Positions 23,335 to 35,930 of a stretch of 64,000 bases of DNA are shown piece after piece. The position numbers and the translations under genes are program-made. The notes under the pieces were generated by a model that was given only the letters and a program-made list of their open reading frames with translations, had not been told where the DNA came from and made no database searches. Numbering within the stretch: the stretch's first letter is position 1; each line of letters begins with the position of its first letter. This DNA is from Zhengitettix transpicula (lineage: Eukaryota > Arthropoda > Insecta > Orthoptera > Tetrigidae): positions 183,614,746 to 183,678,745 of the forward strand of contig CM073590.1 in NCBI GenBank assembly GCA_037074705.1, written 5' to 3'.

Positions 23335-24157
23335 CGCCTGGAAACATGGAAACGTGGCTTGCCGGGGTCGAGCAGCAGACAGAAGACAATGGCGGGGTGG
23401 ATTTGGAAAATCCGCAAGTCCCGCAAACAAGGCCATGGTCGGCCAAGAAAGGGATAGACGACCGGGAAGGTATGGCCCTAAAATAGATTGAAGTGGGTCA
23501 CGTGTAGACAAGAACCAACCAGGAGATAGGGATTTTTGAGGACGGAGAGAGAGAAGTCGGCCAACACGAGAGAGATCGATCTGGATCTTCAGTTAGAGCG
23601 GTCTAGGAACACGTAGAGATCGATCTGGACCTTCAGTGAGAGCGGTCTAGGAACACGTAGAGATCGATCTGGACCTTCAGTGAGAGCGGTCTAGGAACAC
23701 GTGGAGATCGATCTGGACCTTCAGTGAGAGCGGTCTAGGAACACGTAGAGATTGATCTGGACCTTCAGTGAGAGCGGTCTAGGAACACGTAGAGATCGAT
23801 CTGGACCGTCGGTGAGAGTTGATCCTGGACAATTTTGGTGTACACGTGGGGCCCCAGTCGTCTGCTGCTGCTGCAGAGAGAGATTCGCCAACGGGAATCG
23901 ACCCTGTCCGAGCTGCAGACCTGGTAAGTCGCATTCCATGCTTCCAGGTATCGCGTCGGTTTGCCACAAACATAACCACGGTTAATCCTGAGAAAGGGGG
24001 GACATGCATCCCTGGCAAGGCTGGAGAGCTTTCGTGTTTAAGAATGTGTGGGCGATTATATAAATTATGATAAAATAAATTCTTTTTTTTATTAATTAAA
24101 TATTGTATTTTCTTTCCTGCGAGTGAATAATTTCTTGCAGGTGGCGCCCAACAAACC
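23335..24157 (+). mobile_element. Possible LTR retrotransposon LTR/leader remnant
   Basis: The block is G+C-rich against its surroundings and carries the minisatellite, an AAAATAAATTC stretch (24073-24083) that could be a polyadenylation signal, and then TTGCAGGTGGCGCCCAACAA (24134-24153). TGGCGCCCAAC matches the primer binding site complementary to the 3' end of tRNA-Lys used by many gypsy-type elements. No gag or pol frame follows and the left end was not found. A 5' LTR with its leader is the best guess; chance similarity is possible. Confidence 0.45.
23571..23818 (+). repeat. Minisatellite, 44-bp unit, about 5.6 copies
   Basis: Units start at 23571, 23615, 23659, 23703, 23747 and 23791. 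Each begins (A/G)GAGATCGATCTGGA and ends GGTCTAGGAACACGT. Units differ by one or a few bases, the last being the most diverged and incomplete. The array is embedded in a G+C-richer block that looks like a retroelement leader. Confidence 0.95.
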
Positions 24158-25090
24158 TTATATTATTAGTTAATTTGATCTTTGAACCAAAATGTAGAAT
24201 AAGCTCACCACATGTTAGATAGTGTTTGTGATGTTTATGAAATAAAAACTGATCCGAAATTGTTTCGCGCCTCAATCAACAAGACACCGTCGGCCATCAA
24301 GAGGGACAGAAAATTATGTAGAGGAGCCAGTAGTAAAAAGATTTTTTTTGATAACACATATACATGTAACAGTTAATATCAGATGCGGATTTAAATTACT
24401 TTCTAGATTTTGAGGAACAGTGGTGGGGAGAAGTGACGTGACAAGGAAAAATATGGAGAATAGATTAGATCAAGGAGTGACGGAAGGTTAGGACCTAGTA
24501 GCTCTTTCCGAGGTGAGTAAACCGCTGTGGACTGAGGAGGCCAGCTCAGTCGACGAGAATAATAAGAATCATCCGAAAATGAATCTAGGTACAATGAATG
24601 TGTGCATTATCTCACCATTTTATTTTCGTAAATTAATAAAGCAAAAATATCCAACCTCTGCTCAGCCCGAGAAAAGTAGGAACCGAAAAAGTTTTTATAA
24701 ATTCAAAATTACACTTTTTCTTTAAATTAATAATTATTTCTCCCACTTAAGACAGAATATTTTTACCATACATTTCCTGAAAACCTCATACAGAAATAAT
24801 TCACGGGAGTATGGTAATGAAAGGACCTACATCATCGTGACAGTTTTATATAATCATTAGCTATTTGTATCTGCATAGAGTTGTTATTACACGGTTCTAA
24901 AATCTAAGTAGATAGTTTTAAACCAAATTGAATATTGAAAGGTAAATTAATAATATTCAATTTTATGTATTTTTAAGATTGGTCTCCAGGAATTGTAGTT
25001 TCCTTGGAACCGCTGACTTTCCAGCTGTGTATTAGCGTTGTGTTATTGAGCCCGACGTGAGGCAACGGAAAGCTATTCCTTCTGTCTCAC

Positions 25091-25249
25091 CCGGGCTTTC
25101 CGCCAGACTCCATGTGGTTGGCGAGAGTGACATCATCGCTCCAGACATCGAACTGCCATTTTCTCAGACCCAGGACTCCGCACAGCACGTTCCCCGTGTG
25201 GATGCCGATCCTCATGTCCACGTTGAAGCCTGTCGCCTCTCTCACGAAC
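25091..25249 (-). CDS. Ac76E: Adenylyl cyclase exon D, C1a core
   Basis: 159 nt, phase 2 in and phase 2 out. After the split Arg codon it reads [20 protein letters not shown], then [20 protein letters not shown], then [20 protein letters not shown] holds the conserved Arg that contacts substrate phosphates in the family. [18 protein letters not shown] is the most conserved stretch of membrane cyclases. The acceptor is TTCCAG and the donor is GG/GTGAGA. Codon use is GC-rich against AT-rich flanks. Confidence 0.95.
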
Positions 25250-25537
25250 CTGGAACAAAACTCAGGCTTATGTAACACTCGCATTTCCGAAAGGTGAATA
25301 AACGTGTCTCAAATTACCCAGTTCACTACATTTTTACATAAAAATCGACCCAGAAATTTTTCATCTAAGCGATGAAGATTATTGACAGTTTCAGAAACGG
25401 TATTATGCTGTTATATGCTAGAACATATTCTAATAGATAAAGATCGACAGCTTTTAAACTACGTCGTAAGTAGATCACAATTGTGGTTACCACATTTCAA
25501 AGGCTGCATTACACGTCACACTACTTCCCGACAAATC

Positions 25538-25640
25538 ACTGTGACTTTATATAATACAGTATTGCATCATATTCCGTAGACCCTGTAGAGAAACGTAGAT
25601 TCAAGCATGTGGAATCAGTCACGAATTATATATAATTACA
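25538..25640 (+). repeat. R2 repeat, first copy
   Basis: About 103 bp shared with 26043-26150. The common core is ATATTCCGTAGACCCTGTAG, and the copies also share GTGGAATCAGTCA and AATTATATATA. Function unknown. The second copy interrupts an R1 element, so R2 appears able to move or be copied. Confidence 0.7.
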
Positions 25641-25993
25641 ATAACATCATAAAATTATTTAAAAACATAATACATTTATTTTACATTGGATATATGTTAA
25701 TATTAAACTAATTCTGACAGTTCATTAATTGAATAGGAGTGGCTAAGAAAAAACTTGGTTAGTTCTGTTGAATTTTATTGTTTTAACCTTTAACTGTTTA
25801 ATGTCGTGTTGAAGCCCGTTAAATATATGAATAACATTAAAATGGACGTCCTTTTGTGTAATTTATTGTAATTTACCGTGTTCGTAAAAGTTTTTCTTGT
25901 ATTTAAATTGTCCAGATCTGATTTGTCTGTAACATATCACAAACAGCATCAAGGATATTATGCATTCGTAAGATCGCCCAATTTATTGAACTA

Positions 25994-26395
25994 GTCGGCC
26001 ATCTGCCTCCTAATCTGGTGAAGGCACGGAGAGACGGATAATCATTGTGATTTTGTATAATATAGTATTAGATAATATTCCGTAGACCCTGTAGAGATGC
26101 TTGGCTTCAAGGAGGTGGAATCAGTCATAAATTATATATATTTTTTATAAAGAGAAAAACCCTCTCCCGCCATCGGAAGGGCGTGGGAGAAATACCAAAT
26201 GCCCGACATACCTGATGCAGGTATTTCTAGAGTTCTCCCTGCATTACTTTTAGGCGAATTTCAGACTGTCATCCTTAAATCTGCAGCCTTGGGGCCCTAG
26301 TTAATCCTTGACTACATGGTTCTACCTTTCCGCATACCCCCTTTCAGTCCCTTTCCTATGCAATAAGACGGGAATGGTCACTATGTGGACAATCC
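25994..26395 (+). mobile_element. R1 copy d, interrupted by R2
   Basis: R1 sequence is found at 25994-26040 (AGTCGGCCATCTGCCTCC...) and again at 26155-26395 (CCCTCTCCCGCCATCGGAAG to CACTATGTGGACAATCC). About 110 bp of R2 sits in between, replacing a short part of R1. The 3' end runs into a (TA)n repeat at 26396-26420 instead of a poly-A tail. A further short R1 3' end occurs at about 26727-26770. Confidence 0.75.
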
Positions 26396-26420
26396 TATAT
26401 ATATATATATATATATATAC

Positions 26421-28020
26421 CTACACCTTCTACTTCTACATGTTCTTGATGATACTTGACAGATAAGTCCAACAAATCTTTTATGAATAAATAAGATTTT
26501 GTCCTCTCCTGAATAATTACTTTTAAAAAAAAATTTCCATACAACAAAAACGAGTGATAATACGTAAAGAAAAGGAAGTTTCTGATGTTGAGATCACAGC
26601 ATTTTGACATTATTCTAAGAACATGCATGTCGATTTTGTGACACTAAAAGAGTTTATATTTGTTTGTTTACGTTTTCAGCAACATCTACATGTAATTGTC
26701 CTCGTCATTCCTTAGAAATTAAGTATCCTATTAAAGGGCAGAGGCCACCACGTGGATGACCCTCGAGGAGTAGGTTATTTTTTAAAAAAATAGAGTCGGT
26801 TGTGAAGCCGTGATTCTTCGAACAAACAACAAATTGAAATATCATGCATTACTCCGGCAGAGAAACGTGTTTTAATAACACCTCAAAATACGTAAAACCT
26901 AATTACGTTTTAATTTTCCGTAAATATAGGCTTCGCTTAATAAGGTAATTAGGCGTTCAGACAAAATGATCAATCATCACAGTCGGCAAAATAGAACCAC
27001 GTGCAGATAAAATGTTGTTTACACGCTTATAATTAGGAACATAAATATAGCTGTGAAATTACGAGGCGTGTAACATGTGGCGAGATTATTTAGTAATTGC
27101 AAAAAATCAAAAAAAAAGTTCTCAGTGATCTTTACAATTACGAAAATCGACCTGGATGATTCTTATTCTTTCGAGCCAACGTTTAACAAGAATCTACGAG
27201 AACAGAAATAGCATGTATTTTAAAATGACCAGCGAGCAGACACAACTCCTTACTCACTTTATTTTCGCAAGAAGTCAGTATAAAAAAGTTTTAATCAATT
27301 TACTGCAATTTTGTTACTAAAGACTTTTATTTTTAGCTGTCTTTAGTATTATCTAGCATTACATTGTTTATCTATGTGTATTTATAGCATAATTTGCGGG
27401 ATCACGTACAATATAATGAGGGGAACTGTCTTACGCTACGATATTTACAGACTACTGTTCCTATTACTAATCTTGGGTATTGTTTTATTAGCCACTATGT
27501 TGTATAGATAGATATCTCTTAATGTTCTTTTCGTTGCCTATTATAGGTTTTACCGCCTGTTTTATATTAATTAATTTCTTAATTTTTTTCAGTGATACAT
27601 TTGCAAAAGCAGCATGTTCCGTAACATCGCTGACGCTATAAGTAATTTTACCCATTAAGTAATATGTTTGAGTTCGTTGAAGATCGATATCGTGCAGGCA
27701 GCAGATTATTCTCTCTCCAGAGCTCCTGGGAGTTTATTTTGAAAGGCGCGTCACAACACGCAGCAGTGTTTATGGAGTCTCCTCCGGGCAGGAAGTGTCC
27801 CATAATTTCGCATGTAAGTGGTTCGCTTGTGTCACTTTGGAGAAGGTGAATGGATGCCAATTCCCCGGTCTGGTGTCGCAACGAGCAGTGGATGGAAATA
27901 ATAAAGATAACGATATTGTGTCCCGCCTAGCATCATCTTTTGAAGTTTTCGTTCGTTACAGACACAGACTTACTACATTCTACAAATCATGGGCTTTACC
28001 AAATCAACAAAATTAGATGA
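26421..28020. other. Intron 3, stretch without recognised elements
   Basis: Apart from the R1 tail at 26727-26770, no repeat or exon was recognised. A G+C-richer segment at 27680-27890 has open frames on both strands (61-77 codons) but no motif. Confidence 0.45.
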
Positions 28021-28032
28021 AATAGCCAAAAT

Positions 28033-28190
28033 TAGGTGATGATATAATACCACAAAACGTTTCTGGAAACCTTGTTCCTTTCGTCAGGTGACTGGAAAAA
28101 ACCGGAGAGCCTGGAGCGACAGAACTGCACTTTACAGTTGGCAAACTCAAATTGTGTGGTATCTATATCATCACTGAATTTTGTACGTAA
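28033..28190 (+). repeat. R3 foldback, one arm and centre
   Basis: Matches the left arm of R3 (ATAGCCAAAATTAGGTGATG, ACCACAAAACGTTTCTGG, CTTTCGTCAGGTGACTGG) and its GCGACAGAACTGCACT centre. The right arm is missing. Non-coding. Confidence 0.65.
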
Positions 28191-28582
28191 TTGGCTATTT
28201 CATCTATTTATTATATATTATACAGACGTATATATTCTCATTTCAAATTTGTGTTTTTCATTCGAAAGAATTGACGCAAATTTTATGAACACCCCTCGTC
28301 ATAAAGTTGATCACCTCTTCCTGAATGCAAGAATGAAAGAAATACAAATTTGGTTATAATCTAATGATATTGAGTGTGAAAGAAAATACCCGTTCCCATT
28401 ACAAGGATTAGATTACATTAGTCTTTTGTGTAGATCCTCAGGAGAAACAAGACTTCAAGGATTTGGAAAGTGTCGAGCGGTACAGTATTCAAAATAACCT
28501 TTAATTTCTTAGAAAGTAAGTAAATATTATTAATTAAAGTAAATAAGTTTATTCTTACCATTTACAGGATTCTTAATATCAT

Positions 28583-28690
28583 AGGAAACTCTCTCGGGGT
28601 TTCAAACTTCACACAGAAGATGACAGCGCCGTCGTCGAAACGTCACTGATTACATGTACAACGCTGTTGGAAACCCGAGAGAAATTCAAT
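28583..28690. repeat. Short inverted repeat with CGTCGTCGAAACG core
   Basis: GAAACTCTCTCGGGGTTTC at the left is complemented by GAAACCCGAGAGAAATTC at the right, about 60 bp apart. The centre carries AAGATGACAGCGCCGTCGTC. The layout resembles the element at 29308-29464, suggesting related foldback MITEs. Confidence 0.6.
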
Positions 28691-29307
28691 CGTGCAACTC
28701 ACCGGAAAAAATCTCTAACAATCACAGAATTATAGTTTAAATAACAAATACTTCATGCTATTTGCAATATAGAATTAATGTGTCTAACGAGTAATGCACA
28801 GTTTACCAAATTGAATAGTTACATCCTTATTTGTTCTTATTTTAAAGTTGTATCTTAATCACCTTGAAATGATACTTTTAACTTCTAAATAATGTAGCGT
28901 GTAATTTAACGGCGATTTGCGAGTATCTTACAGGCGTTGGAATAATTCTAAACCAACCGATTATTACTATAGAAACTAGGAGGTAGCCATGTGTTCTCGA
29001 AATTAATTTGTACAACAGAAATTATTTTATCTACTTTAAATATATTGTAGTAAAAACATTGTTTTAATAGGCATCTAAGAATATAATAGACTTTTTTGTA
29101 CGTAAAACTGTCAGAAGAGGTTTTATTAATTATCCGGGAACAAATGAAGACTTACATTATTTATTTTATTATCTGAAAATTATTATTTAAAAAATAAACT
29201 TGTACAAAAAACCTCGTACTGTAATTATTTTTTGATTTTGTTAATTAATCCAAATTTTTCTAACAAATTGGATGTTCAAAGATTGAAGCCTTTCCCGGTG
29301 CAGTTGT

Positions 29308-29464
29308 TCAATATATTGTTCTCGGAGTTCAACCGGGGTTTGCATAATTATAGTAGAACGCAACGTTTCGACGACTAAAAGCTCTGTCGTCATCTTCCAG
29401 GCGAATAAGATGAAAATTGCATAATTATGCAAAATCCGGTTGAACTCCGAGAACAATATATTGA
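29308..29464. repeat. Foldback element, 45-bp arms
   Basis: Left arm TCAATATATTGTTCTCGGAG onward (29308-29352) and right arm (29419-29464) are reverse complements through TTCAACCGG and GCATAATTAT. The 66-bp loop contains CAACGTTTCGACGACTAAAA and GTCGTCATCTTCC. A 71-codon minus frame spans it only because of the inverted arms. Confidence 0.85.
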
Positions 29465-32400
29465 AATTGGATGTTGTTCTGTTTATTTAATAAATTATTT
29501 TAGTCAAATATTTTCCAGTGTCTTCCACAATCAGCAATTTGGAAGCTGGGGTGAGAAAATTATGAAAATAAAACAAGTATCACACTTACTTCGAGCGTCG
29601 CTGTAAATTTGTACGCTGTAAATCGTACGCGGACTAAACAGGCAACGTATCGAATCCTTGGAGGAGTACAATTTTTATTTCTTTAATAGTAACAAAAATC
29701 CGTCCGAGCAAAGGAGTATAGTAAGTTGTTTTCCGAAAAGAGCAATCATTTTTCCTGACGAAGAATTTCGCTAAGAAAAACTAATAAGAATATTCTTAGT
29801 TTCAAAATACGTATACTGAAGTCATAAATAATTATGAATGAGAATCTTACAACACAAATATATATGATAGGCCTTTTTTTTATATACGATAGAACGAAGA
29901 TTTTCCCGGTGTAGATTTGGATAAAGGCTTAACTGGATTCCACTCAGTTAAACTTGAGATAAATTTCTACACTTCATAAACGAAGTTCTTTCAAACTGAA
30001 GTCGTTGACTATTGACATAATTAATTTGTAATCCGCTAAAATTGTATTCTGTGGTAAATTGAACGAAATAATATTATTTGTAAAATTCATAAGGTTCAAA
30101 ATTACAAGATGTAATTTTACGGAAAAAATTCTAATAATCCAAGCGTATCTTAAATTTTAATCCAGTTATCAAACTGCATTTTAAGTAGGCGCAGATAAAT
30201 TTGTGTAGTAACGGGCGGGATTTAAAAATCTACAGCGGAAAATAAGCTTAAATTTTTGAAGAGATACTTTTGATACATTAACCTGTATCTGCTATGATTA
30301 ACTTTTCTGGCGTGTCTGTAACACAAAAGAACGGGGGAAGGTTTTAAAGGTTACCTCACCATTGTGTCGTAGCCAGCAAGAACGAACTGTCAACTGCAGT
30401 TTCACGAATTATGATGAAAGAGAAATACTACGAAAGTAGCTTAGTTTCTACAAGGGATCATTAACTTTCTGCGTAATTAAAAAAATAAGTAAAGTAGAAA
30501 ATTTCAGAGATTAAGAAATAATACAGCTCGGTGGAAGAGAAATATTCGAATTTTGCAAGTGTACCGTTAAATCTCTTTGATATAAAAACAACTCATTTTT
30601 TCAAAATAAATAATCCGAGTCTGAATATAACACATAATAAGGATAGAAAAATATTTTTTTGATACGCTTAATTAACTTGACGCCTAAGAAGCTGAGAGAC
30701 AAATTATTTACCAAAATTTTGGTTACGCTTAAATCGCGAAAATGATAATACCAGCACAGTAAAATGATTTTATGAAATAAATTATATGATTTGAAAGCTG
30801 TCTCCAAATATACATAAAATTCCTAATTATGTGAATTTGTAATCATAATGAAAGAAATCACATTCTTATATTATGAATATGTGAATGAAAACCATCTCAC
30901 ACTTCAAAGAATCATAGCTTCTAAATGTATCATTCGATACATTACATCAATAAAGTGTTAAGATAATATTAAATCTAGTAATTATGATATAAAGTCATAT
31001 GGAAACAAGGACTAGGAAATTTGGAATGCATGTTTAGATACGTTTCATGAATGTTATCATATTTGTAATATATGTGACGAATGTGGAATAATAAACGGCT
31101 GTGGATAGCGAGTAATTAGTAAAATAATACAATACAGTTATCAACGGATTTTAATGATAATACTCATTATTTAGTTAAGAACTTGAATCCACAGGTTTAT
31201 ATGCTGTTAATAATAAGCGCCTTATCTGCGTGGATTGCGATATTTATGAGGCATAGAGCCTAGACCCTTATTTGTGCGAGATCTGAGGATTTTAATAATC
31301 TTCAAACAGGCGAAGTGAGGATATTCGGGGCTGCGTGGAGGAGCGAAGCTTAACATTTATGAAGATTCGCTAAGGCACCTCCAGAGAGAGCAGAGGAGAA
31401 GAATAGCGCAGGCACAAAGGAAGGTGATATGGGTCGCTGCGAGGAATGCACTCGCTCTTCCACACCTCGTCCACATCGCAATATATATCTCGAACCACTT
31501 ATCAAAAGTACAATTTCAATTACTGCGTGCCAATACGCCGATGTACGCTGTACAGTTCAAAATATTTGATAACTAGTGTAAATAATGTCGCATTGTATAT
31601 CGGTAAGAAAACGAATAACCCTGTAACTATATTATGATAGCCTCGACTTTGGCGGAAAAAGAGTTTAAAATTCGGTAAATCTTATTATTAGGCATTATTT
31701 AAAATATTTTCGTTTATTTTAAACTTAGTATTAAGTCTGATTGTATTATTTAAACTCATATACATGGTAAAATGGTGGTTTTGTTTCAATTAGATCTTAA
31801 TTACCTTTATAAAATAATTATTATTCTTGCAGAGGTTATAACAGGTCGCTGAAAGATACGTATGTTAAATGTTCATATACCAAATAAGTCTGAATGAAAA
31901 TGTTAATAAGGAAAATTAAAAATTATTCTTAAAAATTTTCTAGACACACACGACAGTTCATCCTTATGAAGAGCTCTTCAAGAATTAATTAATCAGATTA
32001 CTCCTTCAACATTCATAAATATAAATAAATAAATAAAATTTAAATTAAAAATATGAATTTAAAAATACTGTACACACATCTCTGTGCTACTTACCAGTCA
32101 ATACGGTACAAAATTAAGGTAAACCAATAAACACGATAAAGCTAAAAACGGTCAATTAAAATTGACTTTTTTTTCACTGCCTAAAGAGATAATTGGTATC
32201 TAATTTATATACATATCTTACGCACACAGTGTAGTATATATATAAGTTATACATAACTTAGTTATAGAATGAAATAGAATGAAAAATATCTGAATTTGAA
32301 ATAAGAATTTTTTATTTGTTAATTAAATATTTATTAAGACTTCTTTCGTCACTTACACTTACATTATATCTTTCAAGAATATCAGATAATTTTGAAAATG

Positions 32401-32858
32401 AATATGTATATCTTTCTGTATTAAATTTCATGGAAGAATTTTTTTTTAAAATCTGATACCTTTAAAAGAATTAATTCCCCACGTAAAATAAGTTGATTCT
32501 GACGCTTCCAGCGTTAAGTATGCTGAGTAAATGTTAATATTTAAATTTTTATGCAACGGAATACTAATAAAAATCTCTATTGTTTGTATGTCCAACTGAT
32601 ACTTCACACTTGTTTGTTAAACATTTTCTTTCTTTGAGTGGCATTGAAACGTATGTGTTTCTTTTGTATATTACTGCAAGCTTATTCGCTTAAAGCATCA
32701 GAAGTATTTTTGACTCCTTTAAGATAACTGTACGGCGGCTTAAGTCGGGAAGTGGAACGTAAGTGGGTAAATATTCGAAACACTGTCGCTATTGATGATG
32801 GTTAAAAAAAAATTTACCGTTGTGTCCCAGTAACGAATCAATTCTTTATCCGGGCTGA
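29465..32858. other. Intron 3, stretch without recognised elements
   Basis: AT-rich. Around 31200-31480 a G+C-richer patch (GGCTGCGTGGAGGAGCGAAG) is unexplained; it has no second copy here and no known motif. No exon recognised. Confidence 0.45.
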
Positions 32859-32859
32859 T

Positions 32860-33689
32860 TTAAATAAATTCCCGAGCAACGTCGATCACTCAGCTAGTTA
32901 CATCTATCTATCTATATATATAAAAATGAATTGCTGTTCGTTAGTCTCACTAAAACTCGAGAACGGCTGAACGGATTTATGTTATCTTAGTCTTGAAAGG
33001 TTCGTGGAGGTCTAGGGAAGGTTTAAAAGGCGAGAAAAAATCGAATAATTTCCCGGAAACCCCTAAAAACAGCCCTTTTCTATTTCCCATACAAACGTTT
33101 TCTAAATAAAATACAAATCTACACCAGTCGAGCAATTTTCACCAAATTTCGTACACGTGTTCTTTGCGACCAGGAAACAAACACTGTCGGGGTGAGACGC
33201 GTCTTCCACCCCCAGAAGCGGGGGTGGAAATATTTAAACATACTAAAACAGCCTATATTTGAGTCGGATACATATTTTTAGGGGTCAAAGATATTGCTAG
33301 TGTTTCTACCAATGTTATCTGAATACAATTTTCATCCCCTACGCCCTGTGAAAAGGACACCCTTCGGGTTTGGGGTGGAGATGCTTTATAGTAAAATAAC
33401 GCGAATACAACCGAGATTGGAGTCAAATCAAAGGTTATGGAAGTCACTGTGTTTAGTTAAGACATTCAAATTGGCATTTACCCCTCAGATGCAGGGGTAG
33501 CGGTGTGCAAATTTTGGAACATGCAAACACGGCAGATATTTGCGTTGAAGAAATATTTTTCACAGTTAATTATAATGATTAGGGTTCGAGTAGCGTTACA
33601 TAAAAATTGCGCAAAAGCAGCCGAAATTGGAGTCATATCGGGGGTTATAGATAAATGACATCTCGGGCAACGGCGGGCACCCAGCTAGT
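32860..33689 (+). mobile_element. Helitron-like repeat, R6 superfamily
   Basis: The end of one unit, AACGTCGATCACTCAGCTAG followed by T, lies at about 32879-32898. It is followed directly by the start of another (ATCTATCTATATATATAAAA), which runs to CGGGCACCCAGCTAG followed by T at about 33689. Ends of the form CTAG|T recall the CTRR-T end of Helitrons. Internal AACAAACACTGTCGGGGTGA is shared with the R6 copies at 39.8-41.4 and 44.5-45.7 kb in the opposite orientation. No Rep/helicase frame is present. Confidence 0.45.
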
Positions 33690-34345
33690 ATTATAATAAA
33701 AATCTAACAAAGATTATGGTCAAACAACGTCACCGCTCAACATTTTTACTTCCGAGGGACGATTTTGTGAAGTAGGCAATCTTTCATCTCCTTAACTGAA
33801 CTGTTTAAGTAGGAAAGCTGTACGTGATGAACTATGATTTATATGTAGAATTCAATTAATTGTCGAGATTTGGATCTTTAAAATGATTTTGGTTTCGATG
33901 TGTATTATATTACCAAATTTAGTAAGCGTTTGGTTTCATTTCAACGAAATTTATGAAATGGTCTTGAAAGTCGTGCATTCCTTGCCTGGAGGCTATTGAG
34001 AGCTGACACAGTGGGACTCTGTCGTTGACCTTGGATCAATATAAACAATCCGCGTGCCGATGAATGGCTGGCTTACATTTGCTCGATGACGTTCACTTGC
34101 GCGACTCTCGCTCACAAAACAGTGGTGGTAATGACGTCGCTTCGGCGGGGCCCGGCTCCAGGACGAGTAGCTGCCATTGTGTCCCAGTGACGTCATCGGC
34201 AAGAGTGAGCTCTCAAACTCCAGCCAGAGCTCCGCAGGGTTGTTAGATACAGCACGCCCAGCCTCAAACACGCACCGCGACGATCAATTTTATCGGCACT
34301 TTTTTAAATAAATTTCCGCGCGAGTGACGATACCACTCAATCTAT
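33690..34345. other. Intron 3 segment with GC-rich island and R6 end
   Basis: 33990-34280 is G+C-rich with three TGACGT motifs (34087-34092, 34132-34137, and the full palindrome TGACGTCA at 34188-34195). A 92-codon open frame on the minus strand has no recognised motif. At 34296-34345 there is a worn R6-type end (TTTAAATAAATTTCCGCG and CTCAATCTATATAAAT). No gene is called. Confidence 0.45.
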
Positions 34346-34666
34346 ATAAATAAAATAGTACATTTTTCTGTGAATGTCTTGAAATCGAGTCATTTTAGGA
34401 CATATTTAGGTCTCATCCATTACGTGATCCGAAACCGATGTAATCTGAGTTGCGACTTCGCTGTTCACAAGAAAACACTTCAATCGATTTCTATGAAACT
34501 TTATATTAGTGGTGGGTAACCTATGACCCGACGGTCACCGAGTGACTAGCTGGGAAAGTTTAAATGATCCAGTAAACAATTCTTGATTACTTTCCTCCTA
34601 ATATGTTATGATATCTTTCAAATTTTAGTGACAGTTTTCATTCTAATAAATTTATAATGCACTATT

Positions 34667-34669
<3 letters not shown>

Positions 34670-34703
<34 letters not shown>
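34670..34703. repeat. (TA)n microsatellite
   Basis: About 17 TA units. Similar runs occur at 35635-35658 and 26396-26420. Confidence 0.95.
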
Positions 34704-34706
<3 letters not shown>

Positions 34707-35862
34707 ATGATTATAAAGATTAATTTGAATTAATTAAAAAAGATTAAGATTAAAAACTTTTAATTGCCAAAGATTATTTTAACAGGTGTTTTTAGTTTTA
34801 GTTTTACAAATGATTTCCCCTAGGTTGTCACGCCGAATTCAATCAAAATTTACAAACAAATTTTTATTTTATAAATTTGTGGCGTTCAAGGTAAAATACT
34901 AACTTTTATATTTTACAAACAATCAATTTCCGCTCTTCTTCTGGGTTTGATAACGTAAAAACAATCAAGATTATAAATTAAATAATTAACAATTCAACCA
35001 AACTGAAACGAACGGAAAACGAAATCTAACAAAATGAAAAGAAACGAAATCTGACTATACCCTTAATTACCGTTTACAGAATTTAATTACTTTGGTTTGT
35101 ACTTACAAATGTCCTGCTGGTACCAGACTTAACGATTTCGAAGCTTGGGGAAACAATTCACTAAAAGGCCATTAATCACAGACTCTACACTTGAAAAAAC
35201 ACACGGTTGTATTTCTTGGATTATTCGTCCAGGAACTCGATTATCTGCAACTCCGGTCAACCGTCAAACGTATTAAACTTCAATGCCCTTTGCGGAAAAT
35301 GTTATTTCAGAGCGCGTAAGTATCTGAACTGGGTGCTAAACCTTTTTTTCAGCTTTTCAGATTTTCATATAACTTGTCTCTCCGTCCAGATCTTTTTACA
35401 AATGTAATGATTAACACATAAGTCTCTCAGTTGAATTACTAAGTTTGGACCACGCTGTTCGTACTCTGAAATTTAGCTTCCTTTCTCGTTCACAATATTA
35501 GCCAGACTGCGCGGCTCACAACAAACATCGCCAGACAAAGATCTTGCCATTATAGTTGTTCTTTAAGAATTTGTACCGCTGAACAATTCATTATAATTTA
35601 AACAATTAATGGCCTCCTTAATTAGTATTACAATATATATATATATATATATATATATTGTAGAGATTACCAAAGTGAAATGTAAGTTTTATTTAATAAT
35701 TTCCGTAATATTATTGTTGGCGTAACTTTAAGGTCAGAGCATTGTAAATAACAGTCATTGTGGCGCTAGAATGCAAAGACTCGAAAGTTTGCTACTATAT
35801 TATTGTCGGCAAAGCGTATGTAATACGCGCAGAACTTGGACGGAAGCATACATTTTTTTTTG

Positions 35863-35930
35863 GAGCCTGACCAGTGTGGTTATGGCGAGACTCTCTGTCT
35901 TTGGAGTCTGACCTGTGTGGACTTGGGAAA
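35863..35930. repeat. Imperfect short tandem duplication
   Basis: TTGGAGCCTGACCAGTGTGG and TTTGGAGTCTGACCTGTGTGG occur about 45 bp apart, separated by TTATGGCGAGACTCTCTGTC. Nothing further recognised around it. Confidence 0.6.

Noticed and set aside
23571..23818. CRISPR-like array
   Set aside because: Units are contiguous 44-bp tandem copies with no distinct spacers, in a eukaryotic intron.
33993..34271. 92-codon minus-strand open frame
   Set aside because: No recognisable domain; opposite strand is also open, as expected in GC-rich DNA.
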